From JAFDVL01 sp043736395 (GTDB lineage Bacteria > Acidobacteriota > Blastocatellia > RBC074), in NCBI GenBank assembly GCA_043736395.1, contig JAYTCQ010000128.1, positions 1-22,298 of the forward strand: 22,298 nt of DNA, written 5' to 3'. The notes below the pieces were generated by a model. That model saw nothing but the letters and a program-made list of their open reading frames with translations. It was not told where the DNA came from and searched no databases. The position numbers were made by a program, and so were the translations under genes. Positions 1-7,107 of the stretch are shown piece by piece. The number at the start of each line of letters is the position of its first letter. Position 1 is the first letter of the stretch.

Positions 1-103
1 TATTTCATGCAACTCCTTCATGACGCCATGAAAGAGAGAAATCAAATGTCTTACTCTTTTCTGGCTTCTAGGTGTTGCACTTACTTCTTGAATTCAAGAC
101 AGT

Positions 104-1564
104 TTATTCGAAGTCAACAGGAATAAAACTGAGCTGACCACCTCTTTCGACCTGTAAAACCGCATCTTTGCTGTTTTGCAGATTTTTCAAGGCGCTGGTT
201 AATGTTTCCACCGAAGTTACCTGCGTTTGGTTAACGCGATGAATTACGTCCCCGGGTTGTAAGCCAGCTTCTGCCGCAGGGCTGCCTGGTTGCACAGCTT
301 GAATTGCGACACCTGATTTCACTTTCAGCTTTAATTCATCAGCGATTTCTGGTGTCACTGTGGCGACCGAGATTCCCAGTTTTGACCCTTGCGGAGTGTC
401 GTTCAATTCTCGTTCGGCAACCTGTTTGCTTGACGGTCTGTCACCGATTTGAATCGTGGTAGTTTGCACACGACCATCGCGCAAATATTTCACCGGCACT
501 GCTTTACCACTCAAAGTGTCTGCGACTGATTCCGTTAATTGCTTCGCAGAAGTGATTTTTTGACCATCAAACTCGACAATCATATCACCACTGCGTAAAT
601 CGGATTTAGCAGCCGGGCCACCTTGTGCAACGTCGCCAACCAAAGCCCCAGTGACACCTTCATATCCTAATGATTTTGCCACATTAGGAGTAGGAGTTTG
701 CAGATTCAGTCCCAGATAACCACGCGAAACTTTACCGTTTTTTACGAGCTGATTATAAACCTTTTGTCCCATATTTGAGGGGATGGCAAACCCGATTCCT
801 TCACTGCCACCAGACCTGGAGAAAATCATCGTGTTAATTCCGATTACTTCTCCCTGCATATTTAAGAGTGGGCCACCGGAGTTGCCAGGATTAATCGAGG
901 CATCGGTTTGCAGATAGTTATCGTACGGCCCGTTACGCAAATCACGTCCAGTAGCGGAAATAATTCCGGCGGTCATGGTTTGTTCCAGACCGAAAGGACT
1001 ACCGAGAGCAATGACCCATTCACCTTGCTGTGAAAGTGTTGAATCACCGAGCTTCGCGAAAGGGAAGTTAGAACCTTCAATTTTAATGACGGCCAAATCC
1101 GTTTCAGGATCAGTTCCAATCAATTTGGCGTTATGTTCAGTGCCATTTGAAAGTTTCACTTTTATTTCTGAGGCATCACCAGCGACATGATTATTCGTTA
1201 AAATATAACCATCGGCGCTGACGATGACTCCTGATCCAGTGCCACGTTTTTTGCCCTGCTCACGAGGCTGACCAAAGGGAGGAAAGCCTGGAATTTGAGG
1301 CATCGCTTGAGAACTTTGTTTTTCAACTACATTAATATTTACCACCGCAGGCTTTACTTGTTTCGCGACATCAATAAACGTTCGCGATAATTCAACCGGC
1401 GAAGGTAAGACCCTTTGCTGGGATGTAGATTGTCCAAACACATTTGGATTGAATGTGGCAAGTGTTCCAGTCGCAATCAAGACTGCAACTGATAAAATGG
1501 TTAATAACCATTTAGAAATAAGAGAATTTCTGACTTCTAATTTGTCTTTGTTTATACTATTCAT
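104..1564 (-). CDS. HtrA/Deg-family periplasmic serine protease with two PDZ domains
   Basis: A 486-aa ATP-independent envelope protease/chaperone that degrades or refolds misfolded exported proteins. An N-terminal hydrophobic stretch (about residues 19-37) is an uncleaved anchor or signal peptide. The trypsin-like domain (about 65-260) has the full triad: His126 in TNNHVAGD, Asp156 in DPETDLAVIK and Ser229 in NPGNSGGPLL. Two PDZ domains follow (about 275-370 and 395-480). Length and layout match DegP/DegQ-type proteins. The start is supported by GGAGGT (plus-strand ACCTCC at 1574-1579), 9 nt before the ATG. It is transcribed away from a sigma-54-preceded membrane peptide; the gap between them is about 320 bp. 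Whether it is DegP, DegQ or DegS-like cannot be settled from sequence alone. Confidence 0.96.
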   Translation of the reverse strand: MNSINKDKLEVRNSLISKWLLTILSVAVLIATGTLATFNPNVFGQSTSQQRVLPSPVELSRTFIDVAKQVKPAVVNINVVEKQSSQAMPQIPGFPPFGQPREQGKKRGTGSGVIVSADGYILTNNHVAGDASEIKVKLSNGTEHNAKLIGTDPETDLAVIKIEGSNFPFAKLGDSTLSQQGEWVIALGSPFGLEQTMTAGIISATGRDLRNGPYDNYLQTDASINPGNSGGPLLNMQGEVIGINTMIFSRSGGSEGIGFAIPSNMGQKVYNQLVKNGKVSRGYLGLNLQTPTPNVAKSLGYEGVTGALVGDVAQGGPAAKSDLRSGDMIVEFDGQKITSAKQLTESVADTLSGKAVPVKYLRDGRVQTTTIQIGDRPSSKQVAERELNDTPQGSKLGISVATVTPEIADELKLKVKSGVAIQAVQPGSPAAEAGLQPGDVIHRVNQTQVTSVETLTSALKNLQNSKDAVLQVERGGQLSFIPVDFE

Positions 1565-1622
1565 TCAACTATTACCTCCAAAGCTAGTAAAAAGATATTT
1601 CAAGTTATATTTAAGATGCCAA

Positions 1623-1652
1623 AGTATAAAAAATGGCTGCCTGAATTGATAA
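1623..1652 (-). promoter_or_regulatory. Possible sigma-70-type promoter for htrA-like gene
   Basis: On the minus strand TATACT (plus 1623-1628) lies 18 nt downstream of TTATCA (plus 1647-1652), about 60 bp before the protease ATG. The -10 is good and the -35 matches 4 of 6. No sigma-54 GG-N10-GC signature was found facing this gene. Confidence 0.3.
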
Positions 1653-1800
1653 GAACATTGGTGTCTTTGCTATAAACTTTTGAGTGTAAAAGAGTAAAGG
1701 GTAACTACATACTTATGAAGGGCTAGAATTCTGAAAGCGGACATTTTCCGTATTCTTTTCGTACAGTTTTATAAAAAAATTAATTATTTTTGAGAATTTA

Positions 1801-1817
1801 ACGTAAGAATTACGTAA
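1801..1817 (+). promoter_or_regulatory. ACGTAA direct repeat, candidate activator site
   Basis: ACGTAA occurs at 1801-1806 and again at 1812-1817, an 11-bp period or about one helical turn. It lies roughly 30-45 bp upstream of the sigma-54-like promoter at 1845-1860. Same-face spacing suits a dimeric regulator, but no clear copy was found before the second sigma-54 site, so the assignment is tentative. Confidence 0.3.
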
Positions 1818-1844
1818 ATTCATTCAATAAAGGCCTTATACACT

Positions 1845-1860
1845 TGGCATTGCAATTGCA
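1845..1860 (+). promoter_or_regulatory. Sigma-54 (-24/-12) promoter
   Basis: TGGCA at 1845-1849 and TTGCA at 1856-1860 put the invariant GG (1846-1847) exactly 10 nt before GC (1858-1859), as RpoN promoters require. The predicted start near 1871 lies just before the AGGAGG Shine-Dalgarno of the 33-aa peptide, giving a leader of about 15 nt. A sigma-54 activator gene lies 1.4 kb downstream, which supports the call. Confidence 0.75.
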
Positions 1861-1885
1861 TCTAGTTAGTCAGGAGGAAAAATTT

Positions 1886-1987
1886 ATGCTCAGATTTTTA
1901 GCGTCGTACGGAATTGCAAAGTTATTAGGTGGTGGAATTTTCCTGGCCATTTTTATTTGGTTTATACTTAGGATGATAGGATGGTAA
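1886..1987 (+). CDS. 33-aa single-span membrane peptide, sigma-54-preceded
   Basis: A small ORF, ATG at 1886 and TAA at 1985. The product starts MLRFLASYGIAKLLGG and continues into a very hydrophobic stretch (GIFLAIFIWFILRMIGW), giving one predicted transmembrane helix over about residues 10-30 with Lys/Arg at both ends. The Shine-Dalgarno AGGAGG (1872-1877) is near perfect with 8-nt spacing. A sigma-54 promoter lies directly upstream and a 12-bp hairpin downstream (2038-2071), so the unit looks complete. No family is recognised. Stress-induced membrane peptides, holin-like or toxin-like peptides and lipid-modulating peptides are all possible. The ORF is well supported; its function is not. 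Confidence 0.7.
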   Translation: MLRFLASYGIAKLLGGGIFLAIFIWFILRMIGW

Positions 1988-2435
1988 GGTTAATTTTTTA
2001 TAATAGTTTTCAATGAGAATTTGAAAATAATTTATAAGTTAGACGCCAAGAATTAGTTTTTGGCGTCTAACCTTAAGTAGTTATAAATTTAAGTGTAAGA
2101 AATTTTGCTGTAGCAACGAGTGCCATAAATCTTTGCTACACAGTGTCGGCGGCTTTCGTCAAAAGCTGCTCTGAAAATAATCAGCATAACCAATGTTTGC
2201 AAATCCAGTATACGGCTGAAAGTGTGGATACTTCGTGTTTTTGTGAGCGGTTTGCGCAATGATAAACGTTTCTGCGGGTTTCAGGAAATGGGGTATGTAA
2301 TAATCATTTCCCTTTTGTGAAACGCATTATAATTAATTTTTATACTGGTAAGACGATCTTGATTTCTGAACGCAGAAATCTTGTTAAGACATTAATTCCT
2401 AATAAGTACTTGATTTTCCCTGCTAATTTGTTAGC
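1988..2435. other. Intergenic region with three hairpins, no gene seen
   Basis: Besides the terminator-like hairpin it holds TGTAGCAA/TTGCTACA (2109-2116 with 2133-2140) and GATTTCTG-aacg-CAGAAATC (2361-2380). The last is a tight 8-bp stem that could terminate transcription coming from either side. No ORF with a Shine-Dalgarno and coding character was found. Confidence 0.5.
2038..2071. terminator. 12-bp perfect hairpin, likely (bidirectional) terminator
   Basis: GTTAGACGCCAA (2038-2049) and TTGGCGTCTAAC (2060-2071) pair perfectly around a 10-nt loop. It lies 50 nt after the stop of the 33-aa peptide. No strong T-tract follows on the plus strand; the minus-strand trailer is A/T-rich. Confidence 0.55.
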
Positions 2436-2684
2436 TTAGCAAACCCATTCGTTCGTTATGGGTTCGTGTGACATTTCTTTGGGTGGGACCTGTTCGCCTC
2501 CATCCACGCCAACACTCATAGTCAAACCGATGGTGTTTTGACAGCACCACTTGGCAAAATCATTTTGAGTACCATTCAGGTAATTCGCGTAAAGAAGATG
2601 CACAACAGCATGTGCCGATGGCGCACCTTGTTCGAGGGATATTTCCAATAATTCTTTGAGTTTTTGCTCAATTACGACATTCAT
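2436..2684 (-). CDS. Hypothetical 82-aa protein
   Basis: No family is recognised. Residues 1-40 look helical and amphipathic (MNVVIEQKLKELLEIS, then AHAVVHLLYANYL). The middle has adjacent cysteines in KWCCQNT, and the C-terminus is polar and ends in Cys. There is no signal peptide or membrane span. An AAGGAA Shine-Dalgarno-like run lies about 9 nt before the ATG on the minus strand. It stands alone between two intergenic regions, oriented opposite to the sigma-54 activator. Codon use is ordinary. It is probably real, but this rests on the SD and composition only. Confidence 0.5.
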   Translation of the reverse strand: MNVVIEQKLKELLEISLEQGAPSAHAVVHLLYANYLNGTQNDFAKWCCQNTIGLTMSVGVDGGEQVPPKEMSHEPITNEWVC

Positions 2685-3334
2685 AGAACAATTTCCTTGA
2701 TTCCCAAGGGTCTGAGCTGACGAAAATTCATCACCTTCAGACGGGGGAGATGTTTAGAACATCTACATCGTAAATTTTTTGTAGATGCTATGAGGAAGTT
2801 GATTCAGCCTGTAGGAAGAGTAGGGGAAAGGCGAATGAATCGAAAGTTCCGATTCGGTTGTATTAGAACTCAAACCAGAATGATAAGAATACTAGGTTTT
2901 AAAAAGATGATCAACAAATAGTTAAACATAGGGTCTTAGAAAATATGTAAAACTTGATTGACAGGGTTGGTTGATAGTCTTATATTTCGCTTGCAACAGC
3001 TTCCATTCACTACCTGCCAATTTCTTCAAGTGACTTACTGGATGCTCTGTTTATCCCCAATTGTTTCTTAATAAAACTTCCCCTGTCTTTGCTTGCAATT
3101 AATAAAGACATTGCTCGAAACACGAAAAAGCATGCAAGTCATAGAGACAGTAACGAATCAAATTTTAGTTATATATTCATTTATTTGGATTGCTTGATTC
3201 GTACGCGGAACAATTTATTTTTTAGAATCAGCGTTAACCTTCAGCCGGAAACGCTAAGTTAGCAAGAGGTGTGAATACCTCTCGCCCCGTTGCTGGAGCG
3301 ATCATCCGCTAGGAAAGATTGTGTAGCAACGACT
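2685..3334. other. 650-bp A/T-rich intergenic region upstream of the sigma-54 activator
   Basis: No convincing gene on either strand. Small inverted repeats are CATCTACA/TGTAGATG (2760-2767 with 2780-2787), GCTAA-g-TTAGC (3253-3263) and AGAGGT/ACCTCT (about 3264-3282). The last two sit just before the activator gene and may be operators or leader structure. No GG-N10-GC signature pointing at the activator was found. Confidence 0.45.
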
Positions 3335-4735
3335 ATGAGACCTATTAATTTACTACTATTGGATTTCAATTCGCACGGGAATCTGGGGAACGAGTTGTGT
3401 TCAATTTTAGAATCATCAACTCTTCAGCATCTTCAGGTTCATCAAGAGCACCTCGAAAACATTTCACTCGCTGACCGCCCGAATTTTTTAGCGAAACTAT
3501 TTCATCGCCTCAAACCCTCGGTCACATTTCTTGTTTCGCAGCTAAGCCCGTTAATCCCGGCGCGGACGTTGTTTCAATCATTTAAGACCAATGCTGTTGA
3601 GCCTCCGGTGATTGTCGTCACTGAAGAAGATGAACCTGATGAAGTATTTGAAACGCTCAAACTAGGAGCTGTAGATTTTATTACGGCTCCCCTGACGCCG
3701 ATCAATATTGTCCCGCGCGTCCGTCGCCTTTTATCGCAGGATGATTTTTCATTGCCTGAAAACTTTTCGTTTGATCATAAACTGGTCGGTCACAGCCCGG
3801 CGTTTATGTCTGAAATCAACAAAATCCCGCTGGTTGCTAAATGCGATGCCGGAGTGATGATTTCGGGCGAGACGGGGACGGGCAAGGAACTCTGTGCCCG
3901 TGCGATTCACAATCTCAGCCCACGCGCCAGTCAACCGTTCATTCCGGTGAATTGTGGTGCGATCCCCGTGGAGTTGGCAGAGAATGAATTATTCGGACAC
4001 GAGCGTGGAGCTTACACCGGAGCAGGTACTGCGCAGCCAGGATTAATCCAGGAAGCTAATGGTGGAACATTGTTTCTGGATGAAATTGACAGCTTACCGT
4101 TATTGGCGCAAGTCAAGCTCTTGAGGTTTTTGCAGGAGCGGGAATTTCGTCCGCTTGGTTCATCTAAAACTCGACACGCAGATGTACGAGTCGTCACAGC
4201 AACTAATGTCAATTTTGAGAGGGCAATCAAAGAAGGTAAGTTACGACAGGATTTATATTACCGATTAAATATTATCCCGATAACGTTGCCTCCCTTGCGT
4301 GACAGGCTGGAAGACATTCAGCTTTTAGCGGAGTACTTCCGCGCTAAATATTCCCTGAACTTTAATAAGCACGTAAGTAGCTTTTCGCCTAACGCGATGC
4401 AAAGTTTACTCATCCATGACTGGCCCGGTAACGTCCGCGAACTGGAACATGTCGTGCAGCGCGCCGTAGCGATGTGTCAGCTTTCGCTGATTCGCGTGGA
4501 AGATATTCAACTCACTTCTATCTCGGCAAGTCCTGTGCATGAATCTTTCAAGCACGCAAAAGATCGTGCTGTGAATCAGTTCGAGCGAAATTATCTCCAA
4601 AGCCTGTTGCTGGCTTATCAAGGCAATATCACCAAAGCAGCGGAGGCGGCACAGAAAGACCGGCGGGCATTTTGGGAGTTGTTGCGCAAACATCAAATCG
4701 GAGTCCATAACATCAATAAGAAAGATTCCGTATGA
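3335..4735 (+). CDS. Sigma-54-dependent activator (bEBP) with degenerate receiver domain
   Basis: An NtrC-class AAA+ activator that remodels the RpoN closed complex. With the ATG at 3335 it has 466 residues; an in-frame TTG at 3290 would add 15, but the receiver-like beta strand begins right after the ATG (MRPINLLLLDF). Residues 1-135 are receiver-like, but the phosphoacceptor position reads FLVSQLSP (Ser for Asp) and the usual K-P near the end reads ITAPL. The AAA+ domain has Walker A GETGTGKE (178-185), the sigma-54-contacting loop GAYTGA (225-230, Phe-to-Tyr variant), Walker B LFLDEID (246-252) and LRQDLYYRLN. The C-terminus holds a Fis-type helix-turn-helix (GNITKAAEAAQKDRRAFWE). It lies between two genes preceded by sigma-54 promoters, so local control is likely. 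Activation probably does not use classical phosphorylation. Confidence 0.93.
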   Translation: MRPINLLLLDFNSHGNLGNELCSILESSTLQHLQVHQEHLENISLADRPNFLAKLFHRLKPSVTFLVSQLSPLIPARTLFQSFKTNAVEPPVIVVTEEDEPDEVFETLKLGAVDFITAPLTPINIVPRVRRLLSQDDFSLPENFSFDHKLVGHSPAFMSEINKIPLVAKCDAGVMISGETGTGKELCARAIHNLSPRASQPFIPVNCGAIPVELAENELFGHERGAYTGAGTAQPGLIQEANGGTLFLDEIDSLPLLAQVKLLRFLQEREFRPLGSSKTRHADVRVVTATNVNFERAIKEGKLRQDLYYRLNIIPITLPPLRDRLEDIQLLAEYFRAKYSLNFNKHVSSFSPNAMQSLLIHDWPGNVRELEHVVQRAVAMCQLSLIRVEDIQLTSISASPVHESFKHAKDRAVNQFERNYLQSLLLAYQGNITKAAEAAQKDRRAFWELLRKHQIGVHNINKKDSV

Positions 4736-4753
4736 TGACAAATGTTGGTAAGC

Positions 4754-4775
4754 GATAGGATGATTTTATCCTATC
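4754..4775 (+). terminator. 8-bp hairpin after the activator gene
   Basis: GATAGGAT (4754-4761) and ATCCTATC (4768-4775) pair around a 6-nt T-rich loop, 18 nt after the activator stop, followed by TTGATT. The short, moderately stable stem makes it a plausible weak terminator. Confidence 0.5.
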
Positions 4776-4890
4776 TTGATTCACGCTATTAACAACACTT
4801 TGGTTTAAATTCTAACTATTTACCAGGACAAAATTATCCAACTCTAATCGTGAAAAGGTGCTTTTTCCTAAGAAAATGCCAGTTCTTTTG

Positions 4891-4905
4891 TGGCACAGTG
4901 GTTGC
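4891..4905 (+). promoter_or_regulatory. Sigma-54 (-24/-12) promoter
   Basis: TGGCAC at 4891-4896 is the full -24 consensus and TTGC at 4902-4905 the -12. GG (4892-4893) and GC (4904-4905) are separated by exactly 10 nt. The predicted start near 4917 gives a leader of about 228 nt before the ATG at 5145. It lies about 150 bp after the activator gene and reads into the beta-rich protein. Confidence 0.8.
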
Positions 4906-5086
4906 CTTTGATATATGCGTCGCAACAATCAACAGTAATATAAATAGTAATTTATTCTTATATATTACTGAGATGTTATAGCGATTCCTGACTGACTACG
5001 ATTGTTAAAATTAGTTATTTGGTAAGTGAGATAACTCAAAAAACTTCAGCTCATAATCGTATTCAGTTACTTTCAGCCAATAAGAA

Positions 5087-5107
5087 GGGAACTTTGAATA
5101 AGTTCCC
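5087..5107 (+). other. 8-bp leader hairpin before the beta-rich protein gene
   Basis: GGGAACTT (5087-5094) pairs with AAGTTCCC (5100-5107) around a TGAAT loop, 37 nt before the ATG and inside the predicted long leader. It could stabilise the mRNA or regulate translation; no T-tract follows, so termination is unlikely. Confidence 0.4.
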
Positions 5108-5144
5108 GAATAAATTGAAACTTTCACAACCGAGGAGAACAATT

Positions 5145-5606
5145 ATGCCTAACGCATTCGAAACACAATCGCCTTTAACTCTGAATGGCACTATCCAGCC
5201 GTCACTGATTCAAGACCCTGACATCAATCCGACCACCATTCTCAAATCCACTGATCCATTCAAAATTTTGGTGAATTGGAATATCAACGGGAACGCCCTC
5301 ACCGTCATGGGTGGAAATTTCAACATCAATGCTTTTTTTGAAAATCTTGGTGTAGACGCGGGTGGAGGGCCACAGGATGCGCAGTTTGGTCCAGTCGTCG
5401 TTAATGTTACCAGTGGAGTCGGACCTGGTAATAACAAAAATTACCAAGCCCAGATCAATGTGCCAGCCGGCGCGCTTAAGGCGGGAGCTTATGACATGGT
5501 GTGCCTGTTAACCTACACCAATTTATTTGGACTTCCTGGTAACATCGCCGCCTATACGGATGAGATCGTTGTGCAGATTTACAATCCCAATCCTCTGCTT
5601 CCCTAG
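5145..5606 (+). CDS. 153-aa beta-rich protein of unknown function, sigma-54-preceded
   Basis: Start chosen at the ATG at 5145 because AGGAG (5133-5137) lies 7 nt upstream. No signal peptide or membrane span. After a polar N-terminus (MPNAFETQSPLTLNG), the protein is Gly/Asn/Val-rich with alternating hydrophobics typical of a beta sandwich: TDPFKILVNW, FGPVVVNV, YQAQINVPAGAL, AGAYDMVCLLTY, EIVVQIYNP. Its order of motifs (D/E-P-F-K/E-I, then I.VP...L..GAY, then VQIY) recurs in the C-terminal domain of the next gene, so the two likely share a fold and may interact. No family is recognised. It follows a strong sigma-54 promoter and ends in a clear hairpin terminator, which suggests a tightly regulated, abundant protein. 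Function is unknown. Confidence 0.85.
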   Translation: MPNAFETQSPLTLNGTIQPSLIQDPDINPTTILKSTDPFKILVNWNINGNALTVMGGNFNINAFFENLGVDAGGGPQDAQFGPVVVNVTSGVGPGNNKNYQAQINVPAGALKAGAYDMVCLLTYTNLFGLPGNIAAYTDEIVVQIYNPNPLLP

Positions 5607-5658
5607 GTGATCAACGGTTAACGAAGATCAATGAATAATGTGATGATTTAAACTTAAT

Positions 5659-5704
5659 AGCGGTCTTTGCGCTAACTAAATTTTGGGCAAAGGCAAAGAC
5701 CGCT
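5659..5704 (+). terminator. Hairpin terminator after the beta-rich protein gene
   Basis: AGCGGTCTTTGC (5659-5670) and GCAAAGACCGCT (5693-5704) form a perfect 12-bp stem with a 22-nt loop, followed by TTATT. Located 52 nt after the stop. It would separate the beta-rich gene from the next gene or cause partial read-through. Confidence 0.65.
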
Positions 5705-5741
5705 TTATTGGTACAGACGATTTATTTGAGAGGTTATTCTC

Positions 5742-6701
5742 ATGCCGAGCAAAAAAAACAATCAGAGCACGGGTGTTCGCAGAGCGCTCAGAGGAGACGA
5801 TTTTCAGATAATAAATAACATCAATTCGATTGTTGAAAGTCGGTTGTACCAATCAGGAATTTTAACTTTTGAAGAACTCGCTGCTTTAACTCCAGAACAG
5901 ATTTTCAAAAAGGTGGGCTGCCTGACAGGCTTCACCCTGAAGCAGGTTATTGAACAAGACTGGGTCGGTCAGGCTCAAAAATTATCTGAGAAACATGATC
6001 TCATGAATGGCTCGAAGGAGAGTGAAGGCTTTATTTTAAACCTCTTTTTGAATAAGCAAAAACTTGTTCATTCTACGCAAATCTTGCACGTTAATTCTGA
6101 TGAAGGTGAAAAATGGAATGGCTGGGACAGTAACCGCTTACAAAATTTTATTATCAGTCATTCAGGAGTTGTACTTCCGAAGACCAAAGCAGTAAAGGAG
6201 AGGGTTTCAGCTAAACCACGAAAGCCACAAGTTCAGGTTACGAACGTTGCGCTCACAGAACCGGTCACTCCGGCAGAACCATCCATTGCAGCGCAGGCTG
6301 AGATGCCACAGATCAAGCCTTCGATTCAACAGCCCGAAATTGCTTTTCGTGCCATTGAGCTGATCTCTTCAACCAGTGGTACTCCGAGTAAATTTCTTCT
6401 CAAAGGGGAGCCATTCGAAATTTGTTTATCAATTGATAGAGAACGCACCCGACAGAAATTTGAAACGGCAATGGACTATACCGCAACTATCTTTGCGAAG
6501 AGTATTGACACCTCTCAACGAGTCAATTTAGGTGTTGGCCAGGGCGTCATTTTTAAAACCGATGAGGCCATTCGAGTAAAAATTCCGAAGCAGGATTTAG
6601 TGCCAGGCGCATATCGTCTCGAAGCTGCGTTGAGCATTGGGAAGGATTCTCAGTCCACAAAAAATCCAGTCCAGGCACGCACTTTCTTGCAGGTTTATTG
6701 A
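5742..6701 (+). CDS. Helix-hairpin-helix protein with C-terminal beta domain, unknown function
   Basis: A 319-aa protein. Residues about 15-85 form a helix-hairpin-helix-like module (RGDDFQIINNINSIVESRLY, then GILTFEELAALTPEQI, then EQDWVGQAQKLS), the kind that reads DDL..I.GIG...E..L...GI.TF..LA in other proteins; here the GIG turn is NIN, so DNA binding is uncertain. A middle segment (FILNLFLNKQ, then STQILHVNSDE, then WNGWDSNRLQNFI) looks like a small conserved beta-alpha unit. A Pro/Ala-rich linker (about 150-200) leads to a beta domain (GEPFEICLSI, then VKIPKQDLVPGAYRLE, ending FLQVY) resembling the upstream 153-aa protein. GAGAGG (5728-5733) is the SD. It sits 135 nt after that gene across a terminator-like hairpin. 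No specific function can be assigned. Confidence 0.85.
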   Translation: MPSKKNNQSTGVRRALRGDDFQIINNINSIVESRLYQSGILTFEELAALTPEQIFKKVGCLTGFTLKQVIEQDWVGQAQKLSEKHDLMNGSKESEGFILNLFLNKQKLVHSTQILHVNSDEGEKWNGWDSNRLQNFIISHSGVVLPKTKAVKERVSAKPRKPQVQVTNVALTEPVTPAEPSIAAQAEMPQIKPSIQQPEIAFRAIELISSTSGTPSKFLLKGEPFEICLSIDRERTRQKFETAMDYTATIFAKSIDTSQRVNLGVGQGVIFKTDEAIRVKIPKQDLVPGAYRLEAALSIGKDSQSTKNPVQARTFLQVY

Positions 6702-6756
6702 GTACTGGATCGTGCTGTGAATAGAATTTTCTTTCAGCCATTTGAACGGGAGATGT

Positions 6757-6852
6757 ATGCCAAACTTTCAACTTTTGCAAAAAACTCTCAAGGATCGCGA
6801 ATATCTGACATTCGATATTTCTCCTGCTAAACCGGAGGTCGGAAACATCTGA
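6757..6852 (+). CDS. Possible 31-aa ORF
   Basis: ATG at 6757 and TGA at 6850. The product begins MPNFQLLQKTLKDREYLTFD and contains ISPAKPEVG. GGGAG (about 6748-6752) lies 4 nt before the ATG, which is tight but usable. Composition looks protein-like, yet it is short, unrecognised and may be chance or a truncated remnant. Confidence 0.25.
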   Translation: MPNFQLLQKTLKDREYLTFDISPAKPEVGNI

Positions 6853-6936
6853 TACAACCGGCTTGGGAATAAATTTGAATTCAGTTTTGTCCGAACCCAC
6901 AAAGCAAATACGTCTCATTCAGTTATGGTCGTTAAG

Positions 6937-6967
6937 GGCAGGGCGAAAGCGGGAATTTCGTCCTGCC
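6937..6967. terminator. 12-bp hairpin in the gap before the endolysin-like gene
   Basis: Positions 6937-6948 (GGCAGGGCGAAA) pair with 6956-6967 (TTTCGTCCTGCC), with one G-U pair and a 7-nt loop. A stable stem with no T-tract, so a terminator or mRNA-end structure is only possible. Confidence 0.4.
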
Positions 6968-7000
6968 GGGTGTAATGAAGGCGATACAGCCAGCGAAAAA

Positions 7001-7029
7001 TACTTGTAAATGCCTTCCACAGGTATAAT
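7001..7029 (+). promoter_or_regulatory. Possible sigma-70 promoter for the endolysin-like gene
   Basis: A perfect TATAAT at 7024-7029; the -35 region is weak (TACTTG at 7001-7006 with 17-nt spacing). It lies about 80 nt before the ATG. Confidence 0.45.
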
Positions 7030-7107
7030 AAAGTAACGTTCCAATAGTCTATTTTAACTGCATGATAAAGGACTTGAAATAGCTTTCACAGCCAATGGAG
7101 GCTGATT

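Larger units (their letters stand above)
4736..5144 (+). other. Intergenic region and long 5' leader
   Basis: It holds the activator terminator, the sigma-54 promoter and the leader hairpin, each listed separately. An in-frame TTG at 5019 opens the downstream reading frame, but the 42 added residues are Lys/Asn/Ser-rich with no SD, so I treat 5019-5144 as non-coding leader. Confidence 0.5.
6702..7107. other. 405-bp intergenic region
   Basis: Apart from the 31-aa ORF, the hairpin and the promoter listed separately, nothing further was recognised. Several GG-N10-GC spacings occur but lack the rest of the sigma-54 consensus. Confidence 0.4.

Noticed and set aside
2436..2684. Double-glycine leader cargo for the cNMP-binding exporter
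   Set aside because: The GG lies near residue 62 without the usual upstream leader pattern, and the gene is 17 kb away in a different transcription unit.
3290..3334. TTG start adding 15 residues to the sigma-54 activator
   Set aside because: The receiver fold begins right at the ATG at 3335 and the added residues have no family character.
5019..5144. 42-residue N-terminal extension from a TTG start before the beta-rich protein
   Set aside because: No SD, low-complexity Lys/Asn/Ser residues, and a good AGGAG lies before the ATG at 5145; the stretch is better explained as leader.
6950..7100. GG-N10-GC spacings (for example near 6963-6979 and 7069-7082) as sigma-54 promoters for the endolysin-like gene
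   Set aside because: Only the core dinucleotides match; flanking bases do not fit TGGCAC/TTGC, and such spacing arises often by chance.
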